From the NCBI GenBank assembly GCA_051655145.1, contig JBOFZK010000054.1, positions 1-10,669 on the forward strand: DNA of 10,669 nucleotides, read 5' to 3'. The translations under genes and the position numbers were made by a program. Numbering within the stretch: the first letter of the stretch is position 1; each line of letters opens with the position of its first letter. Below the pieces are notes generated by a model. The model was not told the DNA's origin. It did not search any database and saw only the letters and a program-made list of their open reading frames with translations. The DNA is from UBA710 sp051655145. GTDB lineage: Bacteria; Bacillota_I; Bacilli_A; Mycoplasmatales; Metamycoplasmataceae. Shown piece by piece: positions 1 through 9,800 of the stretch.

Positions 1-5
1 ATGTT

Positions 6-32
6 AAAAAGCACTATAAATTGGCTTTTTTT
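6..32 (+). terminator. Weak hairpin with T-run, possible terminator of an upstream gene
   Basis: AAAAAGC (6-12) can pair with GCTTTTT (24-30) across an 11-nt loop, and the T-run continues to position 32. The shape is that of a small Rho-independent terminator, but the stem has only two G-C pairs and most of the T-run lies inside it. No gene end is visible before it, so its role is inferred. The 14-codon reading frame that starts at base 1 runs through the hairpin and is not credible as a gene. Confidence 0.3.
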
Positions 33-71
33 CCACTTAATTTAATTAATTTTAAAAAATAAAAATTTTTT

Positions 72-101
72 TTGAAAATAAATAAAAAAAAGTGTTATAC
101 T
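72..101 (+). promoter_or_regulatory. Probable sigma-70 type promoter for the protease operon
   Basis: TTGAAA (72-77) is a good -35 element. After an 18-nt spacer comes an extended -10, TGTTATACT (93-101), with TG one base before TATACT. Transcription would start near position 108 and give a 5' leader of about 130 nt before the GTG start at 237. This is the best consensus match in the upstream region. AT-rich mollicute DNA produces many chance matches, so the call is moderate. Confidence 0.5.
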
Positions 102-169
102 AATATTAATAATTTTTGCTTGTGTAAAAATTACTTTATTAATATAAAACATATTTATATTAGTTTTTT

Positions 170-195
170 TTGTATTTTTTTTTTTTTTGTATAAT
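170..195 (+). promoter_or_regulatory. Possible second promoter with a poly-T spacer
   Basis: A perfect -10 box, TATAAT (190-195), is preceded by the 14-T tract and by a -35-like TTGTAT (170-175). The spacer is 14 nt, shorter than the usual 16-18, so at this tract length the promoter should be weak; two to four more T would bring it near the optimum. The transcript would have a leader of about 35 nt before the GTG start. It could instead be a chance match inside the leader of the upstream promoter. Confidence 0.35.
175..188 (+). repeat. Homopolymeric tract of 14 T
   Basis: An uninterrupted run of 14 T lies just upstream of TATAAT at 190-195; a second run of 8 T occupies 164-171. It is the longest homopolymer noticed in the window. 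In mycoplasmas, homopolymer tracts in surface-lipoprotein promoters (poly-A in the vlp genes of M. hyorhinis) are known to change length and switch transcription. Here the placement is seen directly; switching is inferred. Confidence 0.75.
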
Positions 196-201
196 TATTA
201 T

Positions 202-236
202 ATATATCTATTATTTAAAGATATTTGGAGGTTTTT
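202..236 (+). repeat. Leader direct repeat, copy 1, with ribosome binding site
   Basis: The leader before the first gene is repeated before the second gene (3779-3812). The 20 nt at 217-236 are identical to 3793-3812 and contain the Shine-Dalgarno GGAGG (227-231), 5 nt before the GTG start. Slightly upstream, ATATCT (204-209) can pair with AGATAT (219-224), forming a 6-bp hairpin that ends just before the Shine-Dalgarno. The stem is kept in both copies while the loop differs. The duplicated leader indicates that the duplication included the translation start region. Confidence 0.7.
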
Positions 237-3200
237 GTGAAAAAGCTTAATAAAAATATTAAAAATGTGTTATTTTTTTCTGCATCTATATTAACAATGG
301 GGACCGTTTTAACTGTAATAAGTTGTACAGCAGAAAATGTAATTCCAGGTGGAAAAGAATTAAAAATTAATAAAAAAGTCAATTCAATTGAACTTAGTCA
401 AAATGAATTTCAAATTTTAAAATCTGTAAGTCAAAATGGAGTTGTTACTGAACAAGTAAAAACAATTTTAGATAAAGTTTTTAACGGCATTGATGCTACA
501 AACGTTTCACAAATTTCATTTGTTTTAAATGAAGCCGAAACTAAAATTATAATTAAACCAATTGAAGGTTATTATTTCGAAGGAAAACTTTCTAGTTTAG
601 ATGTTTTATATACTGTAAAATCAGAAAATAAAAATATAGCTGTTACAATTAAAGAAATTACAGATAAAATGGTAGAAAAAGATATTCAAAATATCTTAGG
701 GAATGTTGTTACTGATAAAGTAGCATCATTAAATAAATTATTTGGCGGGATTACAAAAGATAATGTTAGTTTTTTTAGTATTCAAAAAATAGATGATAGT
801 AATAATAAACCTACTAATATTAAACTAAATGCTAATGTAGGATATATTTTTAATAACACAGAAAAATCAGTTATTTCAAATAAATTTTTAATGGATACAG
901 AGGTAACTCCTCCCCCAGTTGGAACTACTGAATTAAAAATTGGTAAAAGGGTTAATACAATTGAATTTAGTCAAAATGACTTCGATACATTAAAAAGAAA
1001 TATGGGTTCAATTACCGATGTAACAAAACCAATAATAGATAAAATTTTTACAGGAATTGATTCAACAAACATTTCAAAAATTTCTTTTTCTTTAAAAGAA
1101 ACTGAAACAATGGTTGTTCTTACACCAGTGAAAGGTTATCATTTTGAAGGTAATTTTTCTGTTTTAGAGGTTTCTTATATTATTGCATCGAAAGACAAGG
1201 TAAATATTGTTATTTCACCTAAAGCTATTACTGAAAAAATTTCTAATCAAGATATTCAAAATATCTTAGGATCAGTTGATTCACAAAAGATAACATCATT
1301 GAATAAATTATTTACAGGTGTTAATAATACAAACATTAAACTTTTTAGTATTAAAAAAATTGATAATGCAGATAAAACCATTAGTATTGAATTAACAGCA
1401 AATGAAGGAAATATTTTTAACAATACATCACAAATTATAATTTCAAATAAATTTGCACTTGATTCAGGAGTAGTTCCTCCTATAGTTGATAAAAAATTAA
1501 ACATTACTATTAAATCAGCCGTTGAAGGAGCACCTTTAACTTTTCCTGATTTAAGAATAATTTATAGAGGAGATACTACTGCTGAGGAGAAATTACCTAT
1601 TTTAAGTAAAGTATTCAACGGGATTACTCTTGATAATATTCAACATATAAAAAGTGATTATACAGCAGCGAAAACACAAATATTCTTAGAAACAAGACTT
1701 GATTATACTTTTCCTGATGGTTCTTCAAGATTAGATTCTATTACTTTCCCAGTAGCACAAGAAGTCTTTATACCTGTTGTTCTTAAGACAGGGAATATCA
1801 CATTTACCGATAAAGATGCTGAAGATATGACAAGCAAAAATAATGATATTAAATTAGCAGCTTTAAGTAAAGTTTTTGATGGTCTTAATAAAGATAATAT
1901 AAGGGGAATTACTGAGCCAAAATTAGGAAATACACGAAATACTGTATTTATATATCCACAACCTGGATATTTATTCCCGGACAATAAGAAGCATATAGAA
2001 TCAAATAGAGTAACAGGAATTTCTGAATTAATTTATATTCAACCTATTCAATATCCATCAGGAATCTACAAAGAAGATTTTACAAATATTCTTGATCCTA
2101 ATATTTCAAGGCAAGAAAAAATACATATTTTCTTAAAATTTTTCCAACCAGAATCAGGATGAGTTGATGAATTTGATTCAGTAAACATTAAATCTATATC
2201 TAATGATAAAATAACTTTAGAGGCTAAAAAAGGTTTTATTTTCCTTGTTAAAGGTGGGAAAAATGTATATGAAATAACTTCTAATACTGTAACTTCTTTT
2301 GCAACTGCACCGAAATTCCTTAATATTGGATTAGTTCCTAAAACTAAACCAATTACAAGTACAGATATTGCCGATTTAAATAATCCAACTAAAAAACTAG
2401 GTGTTTTAAATAAATATTTTACTAATGTTACTACTGCAAATATGAATAATTTTTCAGTGAGTGTTAATGCTCCAAAAACTATCTTATCATTAAGAGTAAA
2501 TAATGGATATTCATTAGGACAATTTATCCAAAGAAATACCTTAGATTCTTGATGAAATTTACCTGAAAAAGGAACTAATCCAACCACAGGAGCAAATCCA
2601 GTTCAACAATGGATGCCAAGACAACAAAATGAAGTTGAAGCAGCACCTAATTGAAATGCTGAAAACTTAGATGCTTCTAATCGTCCTTTTAAATGATTAT
2701 CATCTACTCCTCAAAAACCAAATGTTTTTCCAACTTTAAATAAGGAAGAACAACAAGTAGTTGACTTTTATAAAGATACAACTGCTCGAATAACTTCACC
2801 AGTTTGAGTTGATGGAGTAGAATATGCAGAATCAGGAACAGTTTGATATTACCCTAAACCTGATTGAGATAAAACTAATGATTGAACTTATTTCGCAACA
2901 AATATTCACGTAATTACTAATAACCTTACAAAAACTAAACTTCCTACTTCAACTCAGAAACCAGTGCATGGATTTTATTTAAGAGAAGATGACCAACATA
3001 AAGAAATAAAATTTAGTTTTCTTAGAGGAGATGCAACTGAAGGTAGTTTAAGTGATCTTTATTGAGCAGACGTTTCAAAAGGAGAAATCGAATTAGTTGA
3101 CCTCGCACTTAATACATCTCCTGATTATGATGTTAATAAAAAAAATAGAAATATGCTTGACTTTGCTATTATTAGAGTTAAAACAATCGGAAGAAATTAT

Positions 3201-3758
3201 TTCGGTGTTCCTTTCGATATTAATAAGCATATAAATAAAAATAAAAATCTCAATTATGATTGAATTGATACCGAAGCAGAATTTAAAGAAATTTTTGAAA
3301 ACATTGAAGATTTAACATTTTATATTGGAGGATACCCAAGTGGATTCTGAACTATTAAAAGTTATACAAGAAATCAATTCTGAGTTCCTCAAACTTCAAC
3401 TCTTCCTATTAAATCAGGAACAAAATGATATACTGATCCAAATTTAAGTCAGTATGATGCTGTTAAACTTGGTGGAATAAATGGCGGAGAAGAGTGATAT
3501 AGTATGTCAAATAGTTTAATGTTCCCTAATTTCCCAATGGGTGGTGGATCTAGTGGTTCAGTAGTTACTATTCTTCATAAAGGAGTAGTAAGACCAGTTG
3601 GTATATTTTGAGGGGAATTTGCTGCAAATGATTTCAATAATAAAAATCTAATACCTATGGCTGGTGCTGATTTATTCTATACACCAAATTATTTCTTTAA
3701 ATCTCAAACAGATAGCGCACCAGGTTATAATTTTACAAAAGTAAAAACTGCTAAATAA
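237..3758 (+). CDS. Surface lipoprotein with modular stalk and C-terminal DUF31/MIP-like serine protease (paralogue 1)
   Basis: Predicted membrane-anchored serine protease of 1173 residues (code 4; 16 UGA and one UGG Trp codons). The GTG at 237 is preferred: it follows GGAGG by 5 nt and aligns with the ATG of the next gene, whereas the in-frame TTG at 225 overlaps the Shine-Dalgarno. Residues 1-30 are a lipoprotein signal (lipobox V-I-S-C, Cys30). Eight related modules follow, roughly 41-133, 134-231, 232-321, 322-418, 419-509, 510-596, 597-692 and 693-775; most share L-x-K-x-F-x-G-I...N-I and a late G-Y-x-F. Pro-rich joints separate the paired units. The C-terminal domain shows T-N-I-H-V (His891), L-D-F-A (Asp975) and G-S-S-G-S (Ser1106), then G-I-F-W-G, as in the DUF31 trypsin-like family that includes the mycoplasma immunoglobulin protease MIP. 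The substrate is unproven; antibody is the leading guess. First gene of a probable three-gene operon. Confidence 0.85.
357..929 (+). repeat. Two-module stalk unit (A-B), copy 1 of paralogue 1
   Basis: Encodes residues 41-231. Module A starts E-L-K-I and carries I-L-D-K-V-F-N-G-I and E-G-Y-Y-F-E-G-K. Module B starts near N-I-A-V and carries L-N-K-L-F-G-G-I and G-Y-I-F-N-N. It ends in a Pro-rich joint (P-P-P-V). The next unit (930-1490) repeats the same A-B order, so this is a tandem, diverged, in-frame duplication within the gene. The general pattern recalls mycoplasma lipoprotein repeat domains; I cannot assign a named family with certainty. Confidence 0.75.
930..1490 (+). repeat. Two-module stalk unit (A-B), copy 2 of paralogue 1
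   Basis: Encodes residues 232-418, opening with E-L-K-I-G-K, with I-I-D-K-I-F-T-G-I and K-G-Y-H-F-E-G in module A and L-N-K-L-F-T-G-V and I-F-N-N-T in module B. It ends at the joint V-V-P-P-I-V. The unit has a counterpart in the third gene (7493-8059) but is absent from the middle gene, where the first A-B unit leads straight to the following module. Its 187 residues account for nearly all of the 179-residue length difference between the first two proteins. Confidence 0.75.
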
Positions 3759-3778
3759 ATTATTACTAATTATTTTAA

Positions 3779-3812
3779 ATATATCTAATCAAAAAGATAT
3801 TTGGAGGTTTTT
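3779..3812 (+). repeat. Leader direct repeat, copy 2, with ribosome binding site
   Basis: Second copy of the leader found at 202-236. It carries the same AAAGATATTTGGAGG core, the Shine-Dalgarno GGAGG (3803-3807) 5 nt before the ATG at 3813, and the same 6-bp stem ATATCT (3781-3786) / AGATAT (3795-3800) around a different 8-nt loop. The poly-T tract and promoter-like boxes of the first copy are not repeated, so the second gene probably depends on read-through from upstream. Confidence 0.7.
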
Positions 3813-6797
3813 ATGAAAAAAATAAAAAAGAATAAAATTATTTTCTTATTGTTTTCTGTTTTAGCTTTAACTACAGGAGTTATTTTAACTGTAGTAAGTT
3901 GTACATCGGAAAATGTAATAAAAGATGAAAAAGAACTGACAATTAAAAAGAGTGTAAACTCTATTGAACTTAGTCAAAGTGAATTTGATATTTTAAAACC
4001 CAAAAGTAAAAATGGAGTTGTTACTGAACAAGTAAAAACGATTTTAGATAAAATATTTTTCGGAATTGATTCTACAAATATTTCAAAAATTTTATTTAAT
4101 TTAAATGAAACTGAAACTAAAATTATAATTACACCAATTGAAAGTTATTATTTTGAAGGCAAACTTAATATTTTAAATGTTTTATATACTGTAAAAACAG
4201 ATATCAAAGATATTAATATTAATGTTTCCATTAAAGAAATTACAGAGAAAATTCAAGAAAAAGATATTCAAAATATTTTAGGCTCTATTATTGTCGATAA
4301 AATATCATCATTAAATAAATTATTTACCGGAATTGATCATGCTAATATTAATTTTTTTGATATTGAAAAAATAAATGATAATAACAATAAACCTTCTAAT
4401 ATTAAATTAATTGCTAATAAAGGATATATTTTTAACAATACTTCAGCATCTTTAACTTCAAATAAATTTACAATTGATTCAGGAGTTCTTCCTCCTATTG
4501 TTGAAAATAAAAAATTAAATATTACTGCAAAAAAAGCAGTTGAAGGAATAGCTTTAACTGAACCTGATTTAAGAGCGATATATAAAGGTGATACAAGTGA
4601 TGAAGAGAAATTAAGTATTTTAACTAAAGTATTTGATGGAATTGATCTTAATAATATTAAACATATAAAAAGTGATTATGTAGCAACTAAAAATCAAATT
4701 TTTTTAACAACAGCATTTGGTTATAGTTTTTCTGATGGATCGACAAGATTAGATTCTGTTGTTTTCCCAGAAGCGCAAAAAGTTTTAATTAATGTTACTG
4801 CAAAAACTGGTAAGATTGTATTTGCTGATCAAGATGCTGAAGATATGAAAAGCAAAAATAATGATCTTAAATTAGCAGTTTTAAGTAAAGTTTTTGATGG
4901 TTTTACAAAAGATAATATAAAAGGAATTAATGAGCCTTTATTAGGAAATAACCGTAATACTATATTTATATTTAGAAGTTATGGATATTTATTCCCAAAT
5001 GATAAAACGCAAATAGAATCAAATATAGTAACTGGTATTTCTAAATTAGTTTATATTAAACCTCTTCAAAATCCATCTGGTGTATTCCAAGAAGATTTTA
5101 AAAATATTAAAGATCCTATAATTACAAGAAAAGAAAAAATAAATATTTTCTTAAAGTTTTTTAAACCAGAATCAAATTGATTCGATGAATTTGATTCAGT
5201 AAATATTAAATCTATAGCGGATAATAAAATAACTTTAGAAGCTAAACCTGGTTTTATTTTTCTTAGACAAACTCCTGATGGGCCAAATGTACGTGAAATA
5301 ACTTCTAATACAGTTACTAGTTTTTCAACTGCTCCTCAATTTCTTAATATTGGACTAGTTCCTAAAACTCCAACAATTACAAGTACTGATATTGCTGATT
5401 TAACTAATCCAAGTAAAAAACTTGCAGTTTTAAATAAATATTTTACAGGTATTACAAGTTCAAATATAAATCATTTTTCAGCAGATGTTAATACTTATAA
5501 AACTATTATAACTTTAAAAGCAAATAGTGGATATTCATTAGGAAAATTTATACAAATAAGTAATTTAGATTCTTGATGAAATTTACCAGAAAAAGGAACC
5601 AATCCTACTACAGGAGCTAATCCAGTTTCTCAATGAATGCCAAGACAACAAACCGAAGTTGAAGCGGCACCTGTACAAACTATGGAAAATTTAGATGCTT
5701 CTAATCGTCCTTTTAAATGATTATCTGCAACTCCTCAAAAACCAAATGATTTCCCAACAAACTTATCTCCTGATGAACAAAAAATTGTTGATTTTTATAA
5801 AAATACAACAGCTAGAATATCTTTACCAGTTTGAGATGGTGATGATGAATATTCTGAATCAGGAACAATTTGAAATTATCCTAAACCTGAATGAGATAAA
5901 ACTAATGATTGAACTTATTTTGGAACCAATATTCACGTAATTACTAATGATCTTGTTAAAACTATACCTGCTGGATCAACTCAAAAACCAGTTCATGGAT
6001 TTTATTTAAAAGAAGATATTAGACATAAAGATATAAGATTAAATTTTACTAGAGATAAGCAAGCAAGCATAAATGATTATGATCATACATATTGAGCAGA
6101 TGTTTCAAAAGGAGAAATTGAATTAGTAGATCTTGCTCTTAATACATCTGCCGATTATGATATTAATGGCACAAACAGAAATATGTTAGATTATGCAATT
6201 ATTAGAGTTAAAACAATTGGTAAAGATGGTCGAGGTAATCGTTTTGATATTAAGCAGCATATTAATAAGCAAAATGATTTAGTTTATGATTGAATTGATA
6301 CTGAAGCAGAATTTGAAGAAGTTTTTAAAGATATTGAAAATATGACTTTTTATGTAGGAGGATATCCAAAAGGTTTTTGAACTATTAAAAGTTATACAAG
6401 GAATCAATTTTGAGTTCCTCAAACTTCAACTTCTCTTATTAAATCAGGATCTATATGATATACAGATCCAAATTTTAGCAAATATGATGCTGTTAAACTT
6501 GGTGGTCAAAACGGAGAAGAATGATATAACATGTCAAATAATTTAATGTTTCCTAATTTCCCAATAGGACCTGGTTCTAGTGGTTCTTTAATTACTATTA
6601 TTCACAAAGGAAAAATAAGACCGGTTGCTATTTTTTGAGGAGAATTTGCTTCATTTGTTTCAGATAATTTAGTAGGTAATAAAAATATAATACCTATGTC
6701 TGGTGCTGATTTATTTTACACACCAAACTATTTCTTTAAAAGTCAAACAAATAGCGTTCCTGGTTATGACTTTACAAAGGTAAAAACACCTAAATAA
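3813..6797 (+). CDS. Surface lipoprotein with short modular stalk and C-terminal DUF31/MIP-like serine protease (paralogue 2)
   Basis: Predicted membrane-anchored serine protease, 994 residues under code 4; the first UGA, at 5178, encodes Trp456. The ATG lies 5 nt after GGAGG and begins M-K-K-I-K-K. Lipoprotein signal at 1-30, lipobox V-V-S-C (Cys30). The stalk has six modules: one A-B unit (41-232), then four modules from residue 233 to about 590 matching the last four of its neighbours. The second A-B unit is missing. After a Trp-Trp pair (588-589) and linker, the protease domain shows T-N-I-H-V (His708), L-D-Y-A (Asp793) and G-S-S-G-S (Ser923), then A-I-F-W-G. The triad looks intact, so the protein is probably active. 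It lies 54 nt after the first gene and 14 nt before the third. Its N-terminal module resembles paralogue 3 more, the rest of the stalk paralogue 1. Function as an antibody-cleaving enzyme is inferred from family only. Confidence 0.85.
3933..4508 (+). repeat. Single two-module stalk unit (A-B) of paralogue 2
   Basis: Encodes residues 41-232. Module A has I-L-D-K-I-F-F-G-I and the late S-Y-Y-F-E-G-K; module B has L-N-K-L-F-T-G-I and K-G-Y-I-F-N-N. It ends in V-L-P-P-I-V and runs directly into the K-K-L-N-I-T module. That joint matches the end of the second unit in paralogue 1 (V-V-P-P-I-V), as expected if recombination between two units removed one of them. Confidence 0.7.
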
Positions 6798-6800
6798 AAT

Positions 6801-6806
6801 AGGAGA
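6801..6806 (+). promoter_or_regulatory. Ribosome binding site of paralogue 3
   Basis: AGGAGA lies 5 nt before the ATG at 6812, inside a 14-nt gap after the stop of paralogue 2. The leader shares nothing with the repeated leaders of the first two genes, so this gene did not inherit that translation start region. The short gap supports cotranscription. Confidence 0.8.
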
Positions 6807-6811
6807 ATATT

Positions 6812-9800
6812 ATGAAAAAATTTAAAAAAAACATTTTGCTGTTTTCAGCAATTTCATTATCGATGGGAACTATTTTAACTGTAATAAGTTGTACCTCTCA
6901 AAATGTAATAAAAGATGAAAAAGAATTAAAAGTTAAAAAAAGAGCCGATTCAATTGAACTTAGTCAAAGTGAATTTGATATTTTAAAACCAAAAAATAAA
7001 AATAGTATTATTACTGAACAAATTAAAATAATTTTAGATAAAGCATTTGTTGGAATTGATTCTACAAATATTTCAAAAATCTTATTTACTTTAAATGAAA
7101 CTGAAACTAAAATTATAATTACACCAATTGAAGGTTATTATTTTGAAGGTAAACTTAATAGTTTAGAAGTTTCATATACTATTAAAAAAGAAAATCAAAA
7201 TATTGCTATTTCTATTAAAGAAATTAAAGATAAAATTCAAGAACAAGATATTAAGAATATTTTAGGTTCTGTTAATGCTGATAAAATAACTTCCTTAAAT
7301 AAATTATTTAATGGAGTAGATAATACAAATATTTCATTATTTAAAATTGAAAAAATCGATAATACTGATAAAAGCAATAATATTAAATTAACAGCAAATG
7401 AAGGATATATTTTTAATAATACAGAAACATTTATAACCTCAAATACATTTACAATTAGTACAGAAGTAGTTCCTCCTCCAGTCGTAACTACTGAATTAAA
7501 AATAAGTAAAAAAGCTAATCAAATCCAAATTAGTGAAAATGAATTAAATATATTAAAAAGTCAAGATGGAGTTGTTACTGAGCAAATAAAACCTATTTTA
7601 GATAAAGCTTTTAATGGAATTGATATTACAAATATTTCAAAAATTTTATTTACTTTAAATGAAAAAGAAACTAAAATTATTATTAAACCAATTCAAGGTT
7701 ATCATTTCGAAGGTAAACTTTTTGATTTAGAAACTATATATACTGTATTACCAAAAGAAAATATAAATATTCCTGTTTCTGCTAAAGCAATTACAGATAA
7801 AATTGAAAAAATAGATATAGATAATATTTTAGGTTCAATTATTACCAATAAACTATCATCATTAAATAAATTATTTACAGGAATTAATAATAGTAATATT
7901 AACTGATTTAATATTGAAAAAGTAGATGTCAATGGTAAAACTACTAATATTAAATTAACAGCTATTAAAGGATATATTTTTAATAACAAAGATTCTTTTA
8001 TAACTTCAAATCAATTCACAGTTGAACCAGAAGTAATTCCTCCTCCTACTGAAATTGTAAAATTAAATATTGCAGCTAAAGATAAAGTCGATGGAACTCC
8101 GATGACTGAACCTGAATTAAGAGCTATTAGACACGGAGCTACTCCTATTGCTGATAAAATTAAATATTTAAATAAACTATTTACTGGAATTGATGAAAAT
8201 AGCATTAAACATATACAAACATTTGATTATACAGGTTTTACACAAGTTAATTTAACAACAAAAACTGGATATGTTTTTGCTAATAATACTAATAAATTAG
8301 ATTCTATTAAGTTTCCAAGAGCACCAAAAGTTGATTTAATTATTACAGCAAAAAGTACTGAGGTTAATTTCACTGATCAAGATGTAGAAGAAATGAAAAG
8401 CCAAGATAATGCTATTAAACTTAAAGCTTTAAGTAAAGTTTTTGATGGGCTTACAGCAGAAACTATAAAAGGTGTTACTGATCCTGCTTTTTCTTATGGA
8501 AAGAATACAGTTACTATTTATAGTGAGGCTGGATATACTTTTAATGGAGATAAAAGACAGGTAGAATCAAATAAAGTTAAAGGAGTTTCAAAATTAGTTT
8601 ATATTAAAAATATAGAATTTCCCTCAGGAATATTTAAAGAAGATTTTAATAGTTTAAAAGATCCTTTAATTCCTGGTAATGAGAGATTAAAAATTTTATT
8701 AAAATTTTTTAAACCTGTTTTAGAAGATGATAATGGAGAATTTGATTTTGTAGAAATTAAAAATGTTGATACAACCAATAATAAAATAACTATAAAAACT
8801 AAAACCGGTTATATTTTTGTTCCACAAACAAATGGTGGAAACAATGTATATGACATAACTTCAGGAACCGTTACTACTTTTGCGCCTTCTCCTCAATTCT
8901 TGAAAATAGAATTAATACCTAATACTAAAACAATTACAAAACAAGATATTTCTAATTTTAACGATCCAACAAAAAAACTTGCAGTTTTAAATAAATATTT
9001 TAAAAATATTACTAATGAAAATATTAAAAATATTTCATCAAGTATTAATCAATATGGAACTGCAATATCTTTAAGAGCAAATAGTGGATATTCATTAGGA
9101 AAATATATTCAAGTAGATACTTTAGAATCATGATGAAATTTACCAGAAAGAGAAACTAATCCAACTACAGGACCTAATCTTGTTCATCAATGAATGCCAA
9201 GACAACAAGATGAAAATGAAGCAGGGCCTGCAAGAAGTAGAGAAAATCAAAATGGTCCTAATTATCCTTTTAAATGATTATCTTCATCTCCTTTATCTCC
9301 AACAGAATTTCCAACATTAGATGCTAATGAGAAAAAAATTGTTGATTTTTATAAAGATACAACTGTTCAATTAACTTCTGCTGTTTTTGATCCTAATAGA
9401 CCTAATGAAGAATTTGAAGAATCAGGAACTGCTTGATATTATCCTAAACCTGCAACTGATACAACTGATGAATGAACATATTTTGGAACAAATATTCACG
9501 TAATTGGTAATCTGCTTACAAAAACTATACCTGCAGATACAAAACAAAAACCTGTTCATGGATTCTATTTAAAAGAAGATAATTACCACAAGTTTGCAAG
9601 ATTAAACTTTTCAAGAGATAAACAAGCAAGCATTAATGATCGTGGTTTGGTATATTTAGTTGATATTTCGCAAAATGAAATGGAATTAGTAGATCTTGCT
9701 CTTGATACAACCGCTAATTATGATATTAATGGTAAAAGAAGAAATATGTTAGATTTTGCTGTTTTAAGAGTTAAAACAGTTGGAACAGATATTTCTAACA

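Noticed and set aside
225..236. TTG at 225 (and TTG at 3801) as start codons four codons earlier
   Set aside because: The TTG overlaps the Shine-Dalgarno GGAGG, and GTG 237 / ATG 3813 follow it at proper spacing and begin a typical M-K-K lipoprotein signal.
2160..2162. TGA as the stop of a 641-residue lipoprotein
   Set aside because: The frame continues without TAA or TAG to 3758, the continuation aligns with paralogues 2 and 3, and UGA falls at conserved Trp positions, so it is read as Trp.
1256..2587. Minus-strand open frames at 1256-1504, 1703-1984 and 2066-2587
   Set aside because: They lie antisense within the strong modular gene, have no ribosome binding site or recognisable domain, and reflect AT-rich codon bias.
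3759..3812. Independent promoter or terminator between genes 1 and 2
   Set aside because: Only weak AT-rich matches to -10 boxes with no convincing -35, and no hairpin followed by a T-run; read-through is more likely.
7702..8205. Minus-strand open frames at 7702-7989 and 8011-8205
   Set aside because: They are antisense shadows of the repeat modules; similar sequence appears opposite other module copies.
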